A stretch of DNA of 57,225 bases from an uncultured Opitutia bacterium (GCA_903900845.1 CAIUOU010000157.1:1-57225), one strand, 5' to 3'; positions 28,019-37,666 are shown, counted from the stretch's first letter. A program made the numbers and translations. The notes: generated by a model from the letters alone, not told the origin.

Positions 28019-29040
28019 GGTTCGAGCACGCCTGCATCGAATCGCTGGCCGTCGCGATGCCGGATGAAGTCTGGACCTCCGCGGAGATCGAGGCGCGGCT
28101 GGCTCCGGTTTACGAGCGGCTGAAGCTCCCGGCGGGGCGGCTGGAATTGATGACCGGCATCCGGGAGCGCCGGATGTGGCCGGCGGGGACGCGGCCCTCC
28201 GATGCCAGCGCCGCGGCGGGACGCGCGGTACTCGCGAAGTCGGGGCTTAAGGCGGAAGACGTGGAATTGTTCATCCATGCCGCCGTGAGCCGTGACATGC
28301 TGGAGCCGGCGACCGCTTCGTTCGCGCACCGGAAGATCGGACTCCCGCCGCGGGCGCAGGTGATGGACGTGTCAAACGCGTGCCTCGGTTTCCTGAACTC
28401 GCTCGTGCTCGCGGCCTCGATGATCGAGGCGGGGCAAATCCGCTGCGCGCTGGTGGCGGCGGGGGAGAACGGACGGCCGCTGGTCGAGCAGACCCTGCGC
28501 ACGCTCAACCAGCAGCCGCTGTCGCGGAACGACATCAAGCCCTACTTCGCAAACCTCACAATCGGCTCCGGGGCGGTGGCGGCGGTCGTCTGCCACCGAT
28601 CGCTCGCCGGAGGGCGCGGTCATCGCATCCTCGGCGGCACCGGGCGAGCCGCGACCGCGCACAGCGAACTATGCCTAGGCGACACCCATGGCGCGGAGGC
28701 GCTCGCGATGCAGACCGACTCGGAAAGGCTGTTGGTCGCCGGCGTGGAACTCGCGCGGGAGACTTGGGCGGAGTTTTCGCGCGATCACGGAACGGAGTTT
28801 GACCGTTTCATCTGCCACCAGGTCGGATCGGTGCACCGCCGCAAGCTCTATGAGACCCTGGGTCTGGACCTCGCCCGCGACTTCTCGACCTTCGAAACGC
28901 TCGGCAACACCGGCTCGGTGGCGCTGCCGGCGACGCTGGCGCTCGCGGCCGAGGCCGGAGCGGTGAAAACCGGACAGCGGGTGGGGCTCCTGGGAATTGG
29001 CAGCGGCCTGAATTGCCTGATGCTCGCGCTGGAATGGTGA
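28015..29040 (+). CDS. oleA: OleA-type beta-ketoacyl synthase III (acyl-CoA condensing)
   Basis: A thiolase-fold enzyme of 341 residues. OleA proteins join two fatty acyl chains head to head to give a beta-keto acid. The sequence tracks OleA of Xanthomonas: [11 protein letters not shown] (Glu97), NACLGF (Cys123 nucleophile), [10 protein letters not shown] (His268), [12 protein letters not shown] (Asn298) and the diagnostic C-terminus [17 protein letters not shown]. All four catalytic positions are present. It overlaps the FabI-like gene by 4 bases and OleB by 7. OleC and OleD, needed for olefin formation, are not in the window. Confidence 0.9.
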   Translation: MRFEHACIESLAVAMPDEVWTSAEIEARLAPVYERLKLPAGRLELMTGIRERRMWPAGTRPSDASAAAGRAVLAKSGLKAEDVELFIHAAVSRDMLEPATASFAHRKIGLPPRAQVMDVSNACLGFLNSLVLAASMIEAGQIRCALVAAGENGRPLVEQTLRTLNQQPLSRNDIKPYFANLTIGSGAVAAVVCHRSLAGGRGHRILGGTGRAATAHSELCLGDTHGAEALAMQTDSERLLVAGVELARETWAEFSRDHGTEFDRFICHQVGSVHRRKLYETLGLDLARDFSTFETLGNTGSVALPATLALAAEAGAVKTGQRVGLLGIGSGLNCLMLALEW

Positions 29041-29927
29041 CCGCGACGCCAAGCCCCGGCTGGTTGCGGGCGGAGTATCCGTTTACGCCGCACCGGCATC
29101 TCCTCGCCGACGGCACCGCGCTCAGTTTTCTCGACGAAGGGCCGCGCACGCGTAGGGCGGTCGTGATGGTTCACGGGAATCCAACGTGGTCCTATTACTA
29201 CCGTCACCTCGTGCGTGCCCTGGCGCCGACGCGTCGGTGCGTTGTTCCGGACCACGTGGGCATGGGGTTTTCGGACAAACCGACGGACCGCGCCTACACG
29301 CTCGCACAGCGTATCGCCGATCTTGAGGACCTGGTGACTTCGCTCGGACTGGAGCAGGTCGATATCGTCGTGCACGATTGGGGTGGTGCGATCGGCCTCG
29401 GTTTCGCGGGAAGGCACCCGGAAAATGTGCGGCGCCTGGTGATCCTCAACACGGCGGCGTTTCCGGATGATCGCATTCCCGCGCGGATCGCACTGTGCCG
29501 GGCGCCGCTGATCGGACCGCTGATCGTTCGCGGGTGCAACGGATTCGCCTGGCCCGCCACGCGGATGGCGATGGCGCGCCGCGTGCTCAGCGCCGAGGAG
29601 AAGCGCGGTTATCTGTTCCCGTACGGCTCGTGGGCCGATCGCGTGGCGGTCAACGCCTTCGTGCGCGACATCCCAATGGAACCCACTCACCCGACGCATG
29701 CGACGCTTGCGGCGGTGGAGACCGGGCTGGCACACCTGCGAGGCAAGGAGGCGTTGATCGTCTGGGGTGGGCGCGACTTCTGTTTCAACGACCACTTCCT
29801 CGAGCGCTGGCGGGAGTTCATGCCGGACGCTGCGGTTCACCGCATCGCCGACGCGGGCCATTACGTGCTGGATGACGCTCGCGAGGAGGTCTTACCGCTA
29901 GTCAGCGGGTTTCTGACGCAAGACTGA
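29034..29927 (+). CDS. oleB: OleB-like alpha/beta hydrolase (beta-lactone decarboxylase family)
   Basis: A haloalkane-dehalogenase-like hydrolase of 297 residues. VMVHGNPTWSYYYRHL is the oxyanion region, HDWGGAIGLGFAGRHP carries the Asp115 nucleophile, WGGRDFCF carries Asp248, and ADAGHYVLDDA carries His276. OleB turns a beta-lactone into a cis-olefin and carbon dioxide in long-chain hydrocarbon synthesis. The ATG at 29034 overlaps the oleA stop region. A different hydrolase role cannot be ruled out because OleC/OleD are missing nearby. The 3' end overlaps malQ by 26 bases on the opposite strand. Confidence 0.82.
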   Translation: MVTATPSPGWLRAEYPFTPHRHLLADGTALSFLDEGPRTRRAVVMVHGNPTWSYYYRHLVRALAPTRRCVVPDHVGMGFSDKPTDRAYTLAQRIADLEDLVTSLGLEQVDIVVHDWGGAIGLGFAGRHPENVRRLVILNTAAFPDDRIPARIALCRAPLIGPLIVRGCNGFAWPATRMAMARRVLSAEEKRGYLFPYGSWADRVAVNAFVRDIPMEPTHPTHATLAAVETGLAHLRGKEALIVWGGRDFCFNDHFLERWREFMPDAAVHRIADAGHYVLDDAREEVLPLVSGFLTQD

Positions 29928-31476
29928 CCGCCGGCAGGCGGCCGTGGAGATCGCCGAGCTCGCGAAGGTAGGGAGCGGACTGCGCGGAGAGCCGCGCCAG
30001 CTGGTCGGAACGGTAGCGCCAGGTCCAGTTGCCCTGGCCAACACCAGGGGTGTTTAGACGCGCCTCACTGCCGAGGCTTAGCAGGTCGGGCAGGGAGATG
30101 ATAGCTAGCCGCGCAACGGAAGCGTAGGCCGAGCGGATGAAGTCCCAGCTGATCTCGCGTCCGCTCACGCGCAGGTAGCGGCGGACGTGGTCCCGGGTGC
30201 GTTCGTCGGTCGTGGCGTACCAGCCAAGCGTTGTGTCGTTGTCGTGGGTGCCCGGATACACCACGGAGTTGGCGGTTTGGTTGTGGGGCAGGTAGGCGTT
30301 GTCCGCGCTGCCGCCGAAGGCGAATTGCAGCACCGCCATGCCGGGCAGTCCGGTGGCTTCGCGCAGCGCGACGGTCTCCGGAGTCAGCAGGCCGAGATCC
30401 TCGGCGATCAGCCGGGCCTCGGGCAGCGCGGCGCTAACCCGGCGGAAGAAGTCCAGTCCGGGGCCGGGAACCCATGAGCCGACGCGCGCGTTGGGGCGTC
30501 CGGCGGGCACGGACCAGTAGGCCTCGAAGCCGCGGAAGTGGTCGATGCGGACCACATCGCAGAACGTGAACGCGGCGCGCAGGCGTTGCAGCCACCAGGC
30601 GTAGCCGTCGCGGGCGTGAACCGGCCAGTCGTAGAGAGGATTACCCCAAAGTTGGCCGTCGGCGGAAAAGTAGTCCGGCGGTACGCCGGCCACCGCGGTT
30701 GGACGGAGCGTTCCCTGGTCCAGTTGGAAGAGTGACGGGCTGGCCCACACGTCGGCGCTGTCGAGTGCGGTGAAGATCGGAATGTCGCCGATGATGCGGA
30801 TGCCCCGCGACGAGGCATGGCGGCGGATCGACTGCCATTGGGCGAAAAAAACGTGCTGGATGAAAGCGTATCCCTCGGTACGGGCGGCCAACTCACGCGG
30901 GGAGCGGGACCGAAGGGCTGCGCGGCAGTCGCGAGCTTCGGTGGGCCATTCCCACCAAGGTTTTCCGCCGAAATGATCCTTAAGCGCGGAGAAGAGCGTG
31001 TAGCTTTCCAGCCAAGGGGCATGGGCTGCTCGAAAGGCGGAAAAATCCCCGTAAGCAGGAAGGGAGGGTCGGCCCAGACGAACCCAGGCGGCGTGGGCGG
31101 AGAAAAGAAGCGGCAGCTTGATTTGCCAGAGGCCGCCGAAGTCGACGCGATCAGCCGGTAGGGTATTGAGCGGCTTTAACTGTTCGGCGGTCAGCAGGCC
31201 TGCCGCGTGGAGCGGCTGGAGATCGATCAGGTACGGATTTCCCGCGAACGACGAAAAGCACTGGTAGGGTGAATCGCCAAAACCGGTCGGTCCCAAGGGG
31301 CAAGTTTGCCAGTAGGTGAAGCCCGCGGCCTGGAGTAAATCCAGGAACTGGGTGGCGTGGTGATCGAGCGTGCCGATCCCTTGGGTTCCGGGTAGGGAGG
31401 TTGGGTGCAGAAGGACGCCCGCGGCCCGGTGGTCGAGCCAAGGAACAGTGTGGTTTCCAAGGACAGGCTTCTTCAC
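29902..31476 (-). CDS. malQ: 4-alpha-glucanotransferase (amylomaltase)
   Basis: A GH77 enzyme of 524 residues that transfers alpha-1,4-glucan chains in maltodextrin and glycogen metabolism. RAAGVLLHPTSLPGTQGIG and WQTCPLGPTGFGDSPYQCFS open the domain. VRIDHFRGFEAYW contains the nucleophile Asp, IAEDLGLLTPE the acid/base Glu, and YPGTHDNDTTLGWY the third carboxylate. It begins at a GTG preceded by AAGG. The upstream bases are strikingly AT-rich for this region and probably hold its promoter. Confidence 0.96.
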   Translation of the reverse strand: MKKPVLGNHTVPWLDHRAAGVLLHPTSLPGTQGIGTLDHHATQFLDLLQAAGFTYWQTCPLGPTGFGDSPYQCFSSFAGNPYLIDLQPLHAAGLLTAEQLKPLNTLPADRVDFGGLWQIKLPLLFSAHAAWVRLGRPSLPAYGDFSAFRAAHAPWLESYTLFSALKDHFGGKPWWEWPTEARDCRAALRSRSPRELAARTEGYAFIQHVFFAQWQSIRRHASSRGIRIIGDIPIFTALDSADVWASPSLFQLDQGTLRPTAVAGVPPDYFSADGQLWGNPLYDWPVHARDGYAWWLQRLRAAFTFCDVVRIDHFRGFEAYWSVPAGRPNARVGSWVPGPGLDFFRRVSAALPEARLIAEDLGLLTPETVALREATGLPGMAVLQFAFGGSADNAYLPHNQTANSVVYPGTHDNDTTLGWYATTDERTRDHVRRYLRVSGREISWDFIRSAYASVARLAIISLPDLLSLGSEARLNTPGVGQGNWTWRYRSDQLARLSAQSAPYLRELGDLHGRLPAVSLASETR

Positions 31477-31512
31477 GATACCTTACTTAACATAATGTGT
31501 ATTGTGCGTACT
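31477..31512 (-). promoter_or_regulatory. AT-rich promoter region and ribosome-binding site of malQ
   Basis: On the minus strand the stretch reads TTAGTACGCACAATACACAT and continues TATGTTAAGTAAGGTATC. The TAAGG lies four bases before the GTG start. A -10-like TATGTT is present, but the -35 is weak. It is the most AT-rich spot seen in this part of the window. Confidence 0.4.
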
Positions 31513-31538
31513 AACTACCGGGAGACCTTTACCCGCCG

Positions 31539-32822
31539 TTACTTGGCGACGCCCCAGTGTCTGGTAAATGGATAGTAGACCAAAACCGGGCGCCCAACGA
31601 CATCCTTGGCAGGAACCGTGCCCCAATAGCGGCCATCGGCGCTGTTCGCGGAATTATCCCCCAGGGCAAAATACTCATCCTTACCGAGCTTCACCTGCCG
31701 CCCCGGAGACAACAGCCCTTCGTAACGATAACCGACATGATTCCCTTCACGCTTCGCGTTGGCCGCGAAAACGTGGGAACCCTCCGTGGGCTTGCCGTTC
31801 GTGAAGAGCCCGAAATTCCGGATCTCAAGCGATTCACCGGGAATACCGACCAAGCGCTTGATGTAGTATTGGTCCCCGTAAACCCGGGCGATCCCGTCGA
31901 TGTTCGCGGTTCGGAACACAAAGCCGCTGCCGACCGCGGGCGGAATGAAGTGGTAACTCATGCGATCCACGAACAGCTGATCGCCGGTCAGAATATCGAA
32001 TGCCATGGCACGCTCGCCTTCGCGGACCGTTTTCCCGGTCCGCAGCAGCCGGATCCTCCCGCCATCGATTGCCGGTGCGTCGGCCTGCCGCGCCAGCACG
32101 CGCGCCAGATCCACGCCGCCCGGCTCGTGCGACGGCGTGGAATTCGGAAAAAAACAATCCCGCACCGCCCACTCGAAATCGAAATCCAGCGGAACGCGGA
32201 CCGTGGCCGGCTTCCCCCCGACGTAAATCGCATACTCCTTTAACGTCGTCGGCAAAACCAACCAGGTTCGACCCGGGACCTCGCGGTACGGGATGGTTAC
32301 CCTCGGCCCGCCCGCCCCGACGGGAATCATGACTTCTCCGGAGGCCGGAGCGTCCACCCGCTTCGGTTGAGCTCCAAAGGCAACGAACCGGACAGCGTTC
32401 ATCACGTACCCGGGTTCGGCGTCCTTCCGGGGAAACGCCTCCGGCGTCATTCCGTTGTACGTCGGCCACATCGAGTTGGTCGGAATCTTGAAGGGCTGCA
32501 GGAAGTACGTGCGGATCCCAAGAATCACGATCGCGGCTACCAGAAAGAACTCCACGTTCTCCACCAGCGAGGACTTCGGGTAGATCGCCCCACCCGTCCG
32601 CCGCAGCACCTCCTCAAGCCGTTCGATCCCGAGCTTCAGCTTCTCGGCGCCGGCCTTTCCCTTCAGGAGCGACTTCAGCCCGGCGGTTTCGGATTGGAGC
32701 TCGGTCAGCTGCGAGGCCGTCAGCACATCACGCCGGTAATGGTAAACCTTGTCCGCCAGCTCGAGCCAGTTGCCGGCGTTCTCGCGCATCTTGCGTTCCG
32801 CGGAGGCGAAGATTCCGAACAT
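31539..32822 (-). CDS. lepB: Signal peptidase I
   Basis: Inner-membrane serine protease of 427 residues that removes signal peptides. A single membrane helix (VEFFLVAAIVILGIRTYF) precedes the catalytic Ser in KIPTNSMWPT. The general-base Lys lies in YIKRLVGIPGESLEIR, and ALGDNSANSADGRYWG is box E. It is longer than E. coli LepB (324 residues). The extra length is a roughly 80-residue charged helical N-terminus and an insert around residues 130-230. It follows lepA after 21 bases, the widespread lepA-lepB pairing. Confidence 0.96.
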   Translation of the reverse strand: MFGIFASAERKMRENAGNWLELADKVYHYRRDVLTASQLTELQSETAGLKSLLKGKAGAEKLKLGIERLEEVLRRTGGAIYPKSSLVENVEFFLVAAIVILGIRTYFLQPFKIPTNSMWPTYNGMTPEAFPRKDAEPGYVMNAVRFVAFGAQPKRVDAPASGEVMIPVGAGGPRVTIPYREVPGRTWLVLPTTLKEYAIYVGGKPATVRVPLDFDFEWAVRDCFFPNSTPSHEPGGVDLARVLARQADAPAIDGGRIRLLRTGKTVREGERAMAFDILTGDQLFVDRMSYHFIPPAVGSGFVFRTANIDGIARVYGDQYYIKRLVGIPGESLEIRNFGLFTNGKPTEGSHVFAANAKREGNHVGYRYEGLLSPGRQVKLGKDEYFALGDNSANSADGRYWGTVPAKDVVGRPVLVYYPFTRHWGVAK

Positions 32823-32843
32823 GGCGATGGTAAACGGCGACGG

Positions 32844-34643
32844 TCAGTTGTTCTGCAGCACCTTGATGAAGGCGTCGGGCGGGATCGAGACCTTACCGAT
32901 CTGCTTCATCTTCTTCTTACCTTCCTTCTGCTTATCGAGGAGCTTCCGTTTGCGACTGATGTCGCCGCCGTAGCACTTCGCGGTCACATCCTTGCGCATC
33001 TCGCGGACGTTGTCGCGCGCGATGATCTTGCCGCCGATGGCGGCCTGGATGGCGACCTTGAACATTTGCGGCGGGATGATCTCGGCCAGCTTCTCGCAAA
33101 GCTCGCGTCCCTTGGACTCGGCCTTCTCGCGGTGGACGATGCTCGCGAACGCGTCCACCGGATCCCCGTTGATGAGAATCTCCATCTTGACGAGGTCGGA
33201 GACCCGGTAGGCGCCGAGCTCGTAATCCATCGAACCGTAACCGTGCGTGATGCTCTTCAGGCGGTCGTTGAAATCGACGAGGATCTCGTTGAGCGGCAGC
33301 ACGCACTTCAGCATCACGCGGTTCATGTCCAGCGTGTCGGTGTGGTCGCACGTGCCACGTTTCTCCATGATGAGCGAAAGGATATCGCCCATGCTGTCGT
33401 TGGGGATGATGATCGACGCGGTGATCGTGGGCTCGCGGATCTCAAGGATCTCGCCCGGATCCGGCAGGTTCACCGGGTTGTCCATCTCGATCAATTCACC
33501 GCCGTGGCGCACCACGTGGTAAACCACGCTCGGATAAGTGGAGATGATCTCCACGTCGTGCTCCCGGCGGATGCGCTCCTGGATGATCTCCATGTGGAGC
33601 AGCCCGAGGAAGCCGCAGCGGAAGCCGAAGCCGAGGGCCACCGAACTCTCCGAGGAGTAGACGAAGGCGGAGTCATTCAGTCGCAGGCGTCCGAGCGCGG
33701 CCTTCAGCTTCTCGTAGTCGCCGCTCTCCAGCGGATAGAGACCGCAGAACACCATCGGCCGGACCTCCTTATAGCCCGGGAGCATCTCGGTGGCCGGCTT
33801 CTGGGCGAGCGTGATGGTGTCGCCGATCTTGATGTCGGCGGTGCTCTTGATGTTGGAGACGACGTAGCCCACGTCGCCCGCGCGCAGCACGTCGACCTTC
33901 TCCATCTTGGGCGTGAAAATTCCGACCTCCTTCACCTCCGACTTCACCCCGTTGCTCATGAGGAGCATCTGGTCGCCGGCCTTGATCGCACCCGAGAAGA
34001 CCCGCGCGTAGGAGATCACGCCGCGGTAAGAGTCGTAGAGGGAATCGAAAACGAGGGTGCGCACCTGCGGATAATCGGTCCAGCGCGGCGGCGGCACTCG
34101 CGCCACGACCGCCTCCAGAATATCCTCGATGCCGATACCGGATTTGCCGCTGGCGAGGATCGCCTCCTCGGCGGGTATGGTGAGGATATCCTCCAACTGG
34201 CGCATGCAGAGCTCGAGATTGGCGCTAGGCAGGTCGATCTTGTTGATGACCGGGATGACCCGGAGCTTTTGGCTGAACGCCAGTTGCGCGTTGGCGACCG
34301 TCTGGGCCTCGACCCCTTGCGCGGCGTCGATCAGCAGCACCGCTCCCTCGCACGCCGCCAGACTGCGGGACACCTCGTACGAGAAGTCCACGTGGCCGGG
34401 CGTATCCATGAGGTTGAGTTTGTACGCCTGCCCGTCCTTCGCGTGGTAGCGCATCGTGACGGGATGCGACTTGATGGTGATGCCGCGCTCCTTCTCGAGG
34501 TCCATCGCGTCGAGGTGCTGGTCGGTTAGCACCCGCTGCTCCACCGTGTTGGTGTATTCCAGCAGGCGGTCGGAGAGCGTCGTCTTCCCGTGATCGACGT
34601 GCGCGATGATGCAGAAATTGCGGGTGTAGCGGAAATCGGACAT
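32844..34643 (-). CDS. lepA: Elongation factor 4 (LepA)
   Basis: A ribosome-bound GTPase of 599 residues that back-translocates or rescues stalled ribosomes. G1 is AHVDHGKTTLSDRL, G3 DTPGHVDF and G4 NKIDLP. The LepA-specific C-terminal domain includes AKCYGGDISRKRKLLDKQKE. The ATG at 34643 gives the canonical start (MSDFRYTRNFCIIAHVDHGK); the open frame upstream overlaps the end of fabD. It sits 4 bases after fabD and 21 before lepB in a minus-strand operon. Confidence 0.98.
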   Translation of the reverse strand: MSDFRYTRNFCIIAHVDHGKTTLSDRLLEYTNTVEQRVLTDQHLDAMDLEKERGITIKSHPVTMRYHAKDGQAYKLNLMDTPGHVDFSYEVSRSLAACEGAVLLIDAAQGVEAQTVANAQLAFSQKLRVIPVINKIDLPSANLELCMRQLEDILTIPAEEAILASGKSGIGIEDILEAVVARVPPPRWTDYPQVRTLVFDSLYDSYRGVISYARVFSGAIKAGDQMLLMSNGVKSEVKEVGIFTPKMEKVDVLRAGDVGYVVSNIKSTADIKIGDTITLAQKPATEMLPGYKEVRPMVFCGLYPLESGDYEKLKAALGRLRLNDSAFVYSSESSVALGFGFRCGFLGLLHMEIIQERIRREHDVEIISTYPSVVYHVVRHGGELIEMDNPVNLPDPGEILEIREPTITASIIIPNDSMGDILSLIMEKRGTCDHTDTLDMNRVMLKCVLPLNEILVDFNDRLKSITHGYGSMDYELGAYRVSDLVKMEILINGDPVDAFASIVHREKAESKGRELCEKLAEIIPPQMFKVAIQAAIGGKIIARDNVREMRKDVTAKCYGGDISRKRKLLDKQKEGKKKMKQIGKVSIPPDAFIKVLQNN

Positions 34644-34647
34644 CGGA

Positions 34648-35559
34648 TCAGGCGCTGACGTCGGTGAACTCAGCGAAACTGCGTACCGCCCACATCTTTT
34701 CCGTGCGGCGTGCGAGACCGGCGAGCACGCCGCCCGGTCCAAGTTCCCAGAACTCCGTGGCGCCCGCGGCGGAGGCGGCGCGCATGCAGTCTTCCCAAAG
34801 CACGGACGAAACGACCTGGGAGGTCAAAGCGGCCTTGATGGCGGCCGGATCCGAGATTGCGGCTCCGGTGGTGTTGGTGAACACGGTGAAGCGCGGTGCG
34901 GCGAACGGGATGGGCGCCAGGAAAGCCGCGAACGCCGCCCGCGCGGGCTCCATGAGGCGCGAGTGATAGGCGCCGGCGACATTGAGCGGCATCACTTTCT
35001 TCATTCCGCGCTCTTTCGCACCGGCGACGGCGGCGGCGATCCGCGTCTTTTCACCGGAAATGATGATCTGGCCCGGCGCGTTGAAATTCGCGGCCTCGAC
35101 CTCGAAGTCGCGGCAGAGTTCAGCCACCCTGCCCCGCTCTTCTCCGATCACGGCCGCCATGCTGCCAGAAGTTGCCTCACAGGCCTCCTGCATCAAGCGC
35201 CCGCGCTCGGCCACTATCCGTAGGCCCGTGGCGAAATCAAAGACACCGGCGGCGCAACAGGCGGTCAATTCCCCAAGGCTCAGCCCCAGCGCCATCGCGG
35301 GTTCGCCGGCCGGGACCTTTCCGGCCTCCCGCAACGCCGCCAGGGTCGCCAATCCGTGGGTGAACAGCGCCGGCTGGCAGACCTTGGTCTGCGTGAGTTC
35401 GGTGTCCGGACCTGTGGAGCTGACACTTCTCAAGTTCCAACCCAGCAGCTGGTTGGCTTGGTCGTACAACGCGCGGGCGGCGGCCGAGCCGTCGCAAAGC
35501 GACGCCCCCATTCCGACCTTTTGAGCTCCCTGCCCCGCGAAAAGAAAAGCCAACGCCAT
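34648..35559 (-). CDS. fabD: Malonyl-CoA:ACP transacylase
   Basis: A 303-residue enzyme that loads malonate onto acyl carrier protein for fatty acid synthesis. LAFLFAGQGAQKVGMG is the N-terminal block, the active Ser lies in ALGLSLGELTACC (the usual GHS reads GLS), and VAGAYHSRLMEPA holds the catalytic His. The His before the Ser is thus Leu here, a mild departure from GHSxG. It probably also supplies the special acyl cluster at 21.8-29.9 kb, which lacks its own transacylase. It lies 4 bases ahead of lepA. Confidence 0.94.
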   Translation of the reverse strand: MALAFLFAGQGAQKVGMGASLCDGSAAARALYDQANQLLGWNLRSVSSTGPDTELTQTKVCQPALFTHGLATLAALREAGKVPAGEPAMALGLSLGELTACCAAGVFDFATGLRIVAERGRLMQEACEATSGSMAAVIGEERGRVAELCRDFEVEAANFNAPGQIIISGEKTRIAAAVAGAKERGMKKVMPLNVAGAYHSRLMEPARAAFAAFLAPIPFAAPRFTVFTNTTGAAISDPAAIKAALTSQVVSSVLWEDCMRAASAAGATEFWELGPGGVLAGLARRTEKMWAVRSFAEFTDVSA

Positions 35560-35603
35560 GATTAAACGGTCGAGAGAATCGCGCGGGGTGCGGAATCCAA
35601 GCC

Positions 35604-36557
35604 CTAAAAGCGTTTCAGCTGCCGGTAGAGCTTATCGTCGGCGATCGGTCGCACGAAATCGGGCACCGGCCCCCTCGGATTCGGTGGCAGGGCGGGAGCA
35701 CCCACGGATGGTGGCGGTGCTAACACCGGGGCCACCGGACCCGGAAAAACAGTCGCCGGCGCTCCACCGCGTGAGGTTGGTACGTCTCCTGGCAGAAACT
35801 GCAGGAATGGATTCTCCCTCGTCCGGCCGCGTCCGCTGGCGTCTTCCACCCCGGTGGGGCGGCCACTCCAAAGCGAAGTGAGTCCCTTGTCGTCCTGGCG
35901 GCCCACCGAAACCGCGGATGAAATATCCGATGCCTGCGCCGACACATAGTCGGCCGGTTTCGCGGAACCGGCCTCGCGCGGGGAGGTTAGCGTCGACTGC
36001 AGCAGCGCGAAATCCTGCGGGGACACCCAATCCTTCATGAAACGTGCGAACGGATTCATCTCCGGCCCGCGTTTCCGCCCCGTCCCACCCTCGCGCTCCT
36101 CGTTTCCCGGGTCGCGCGCGTTGTCGCCCGCCGGCGCCTCGCGTTCGCGCGCCTCGGGATCCGCGATCAAGCCATCCCGCAACGGCTCGCGCCCTGCGCG
36201 TTCCGCCTTTTCCTCGTCCTTCCTGCTGGCTACGCCATTTTTTTTCTCCATCGCATCGACGAGCCAATTGCGGCCCGGCTTCTCCAGGCTGGAACGGATT
36301 TCCGAACGCGGTGCCGCCAGAGGGACGGACGGCGAAGCTTGCAGCGGCACAGATGGGACAGCGGAACGGAGGTCGCGCAGCCCGGTTTCGCCTTCCTTGA
36401 TCCGGATTCCCTTTGCCGCTTCCAGCTCCCGCCTCGCTTGCTCAAGGGGCTCGGCAGGACTCGCGTTCGTCTGGTCCGGAGTTTGCGCCCCGACGGACGC
36501 GATCAGGAGGAGCACGACCGGGACGAGCGGGATTCGCGCTGGCCGGGGAGCCGTCAC
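35604..36557 (-). CDS. Unknown secreted, Pro- and Arg-rich protein
   Basis: A 317-residue protein I do not recognise. It starts at GTG within the pilT-like stop (GTGA overlap), so it is translationally coupled to that gene. An N-terminal hydrophobic segment (IPLVPVVLLLIASVGAQ) looks like a signal peptide. The middle is rich in charged residues with EEREGGTGRKRG, and the C-terminal part is rich in Pro and Gly (GPVAPVLAPPPSVGAP) ending in ADDKLYRQLKRF. NPFARFMKDWVSP may be a helical motif. The low-complexity composition suggests an extended or disordered envelope protein, possibly linked to pili. Confidence 0.7.
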   Translation of the reverse strand: MTAPRPARIPLVPVVLLLIASVGAQTPDQTNASPAEPLEQARRELEAAKGIRIKEGETGLRDLRSAVPSVPLQASPSVPLAAPRSEIRSSLEKPGRNWLVDAMEKKNGVASRKDEEKAERAGREPLRDGLIADPEAREREAPAGDNARDPGNEEREGGTGRKRGPEMNPFARFMKDWVSPQDFALLQSTLTSPREAGSAKPADYVSAQASDISSAVSVGRQDDKGLTSLWSGRPTGVEDASGRGRTRENPFLQFLPGDVPTSRGGAPATVFPGPVAPVLAPPPSVGAPALPPNPRGPVPDFVRPIADDKLYRQLKRF

Positions 36558-37666
36558 GTTTTGATGAAGATCCCCTTCATGTTCATCTCCAGCTGCTGCG
36601 GATTCGGGGAGAACTTGAGCGCGTCCGCCTTGTTGATCTTACCGGCCTTCCAAAGCCGGTAGAGATCCTTGTTGAAGGAGAAGGTCGCGCTGTCGGCATT
36701 GCTCTCGAGCAACCCTTGGATCTTCTCGTTCTGGCCCTCGAGGATCAGGCTCCGCACTGTCGCATCGGCAACCAGGATCTCATTCGCGGGCACGCGGCTG
36801 TCGCCCTCCGCGGTGGGCACCAACTTCTGGCAGATGAACCCGCGCAGCGAGCCGGCGATGGCGCGACGGGCCTGCTCGACTTCCTCCGCCGGAAAGAACT
36901 CGAACAGACGGCTCAGCGACTGTGCCACGGTCGCGGCGTGCATCGTGGAAAGCACCAGGTGGCCCGTCTCGGCCGCGGCGATCGCGGTCTCGAACGTGTC
37001 GCGGTCGCGCATCTCGCCGACGAGAATGATGTCCGGGTTCTGCCGGAGCACCGCCTTGATCGCCAATTGGAAGCTCGGCACATCCAGGCCGATCTCGCGT
37101 TGCTGGAAGAGGGACTTGTCGTCGACAAAGGTGTACTCGATCGGGTCCTCGATGGTGACGATGTGGCGGTCGAGGTTGCGGTTGATCCAGTTCAGCATCG
37201 CCGCCATCGTCGAGCTCTTGCCTGAACCGGTCGCTCCGCAGACAAGCAGGATACCATCCTTGGCCTGCGCGAGTTTCACCAGCGCCTGTTCGGTCTGACC
37301 AAGGCCGAGCTGCTCGAAGGTCGGCACGGAGTCCTTGATGTGACGTAGCACCACGCTCACCTGACCGCGTTGGTGGAAGGCGTTCACGCGGAACCGCCCT
37401 ACTCCGGCTGCCGCGTACGCAAAGTCGACCTGCCCGTCCTCCAGCCAGTTCTTCCGGAATACCGCCGGCACATGCTCCACCACGAAGGCCTCCGCCGTGG
37501 CCGAAGGTATGGGTTCCATCTCAACGGCCTCGAGCTTGCCCGCGCGGCGCACGTATCCGGGCTTGCCTGCCTTCACGATGACGTCGCTCACCTTGCTTTC
37601 CACCGCGAGGCGCAGCAGGTCGTTGAACAATTCGGTGTGCGGCGTCGGCGACGCGGGGGCGGGCAT
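36554..37666 (-). CDS. PilT/PilU-family twitching motility ATPase
   Basis: Secretion ATPase of 370 residues that drives type IV pilus retraction. Walker A is CGATGSGKSSTM at about residue 143. IEDPIEYTF is the Asp box, VGEMRDRDTFETAIAAAETG is Walker B, and STMHAATVAQSLSRL is the His box. C-terminal FNKDLYRLWKAGKI is more like PilU than PilT, so I give no symbol. The ATG at 37666 is preferred over the TTG at 37690. It is the first gene of the minus-strand run reaching lepB, and is divergent from dapA. Confidence 0.93.
   Translation of the reverse strand: MPAPASPTPHTELFNDLLRLAVESKVSDVIVKAGKPGYVRRAGKLEAVEMEPIPSATAEAFVVEHVPAVFRKNWLEDGQVDFAYAAAGVGRFRVNAFHQRGQVSVVLRHIKDSVPTFEQLGLGQTEQALVKLAQAKDGILLVCGATGSGKSSTMAAMLNWINRNLDRHIVTIEDPIEYTFVDDKSLFQQREIGLDVPSFQLAIKAVLRQNPDIILVGEMRDRDTFETAIAAAETGHLVLSTMHAATVAQSLSRLFEFFPAEEVEQARRAIAGSLRGFICQKLVPTAEGDSRVPANEILVADATVRSLILEGQNEKIQGLLESNADSATFSFNKDLYRLWKAGKINKADALKFSPNPQQLEMNMKGIFIKT

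Noticed and set aside
32367-34529. Very long open frame of 720 codons on the plus strand
   Set aside because: It is antisense to lepA and the upstream part of lepB. High GC makes such mirror frames long; it has no recognisable domain.
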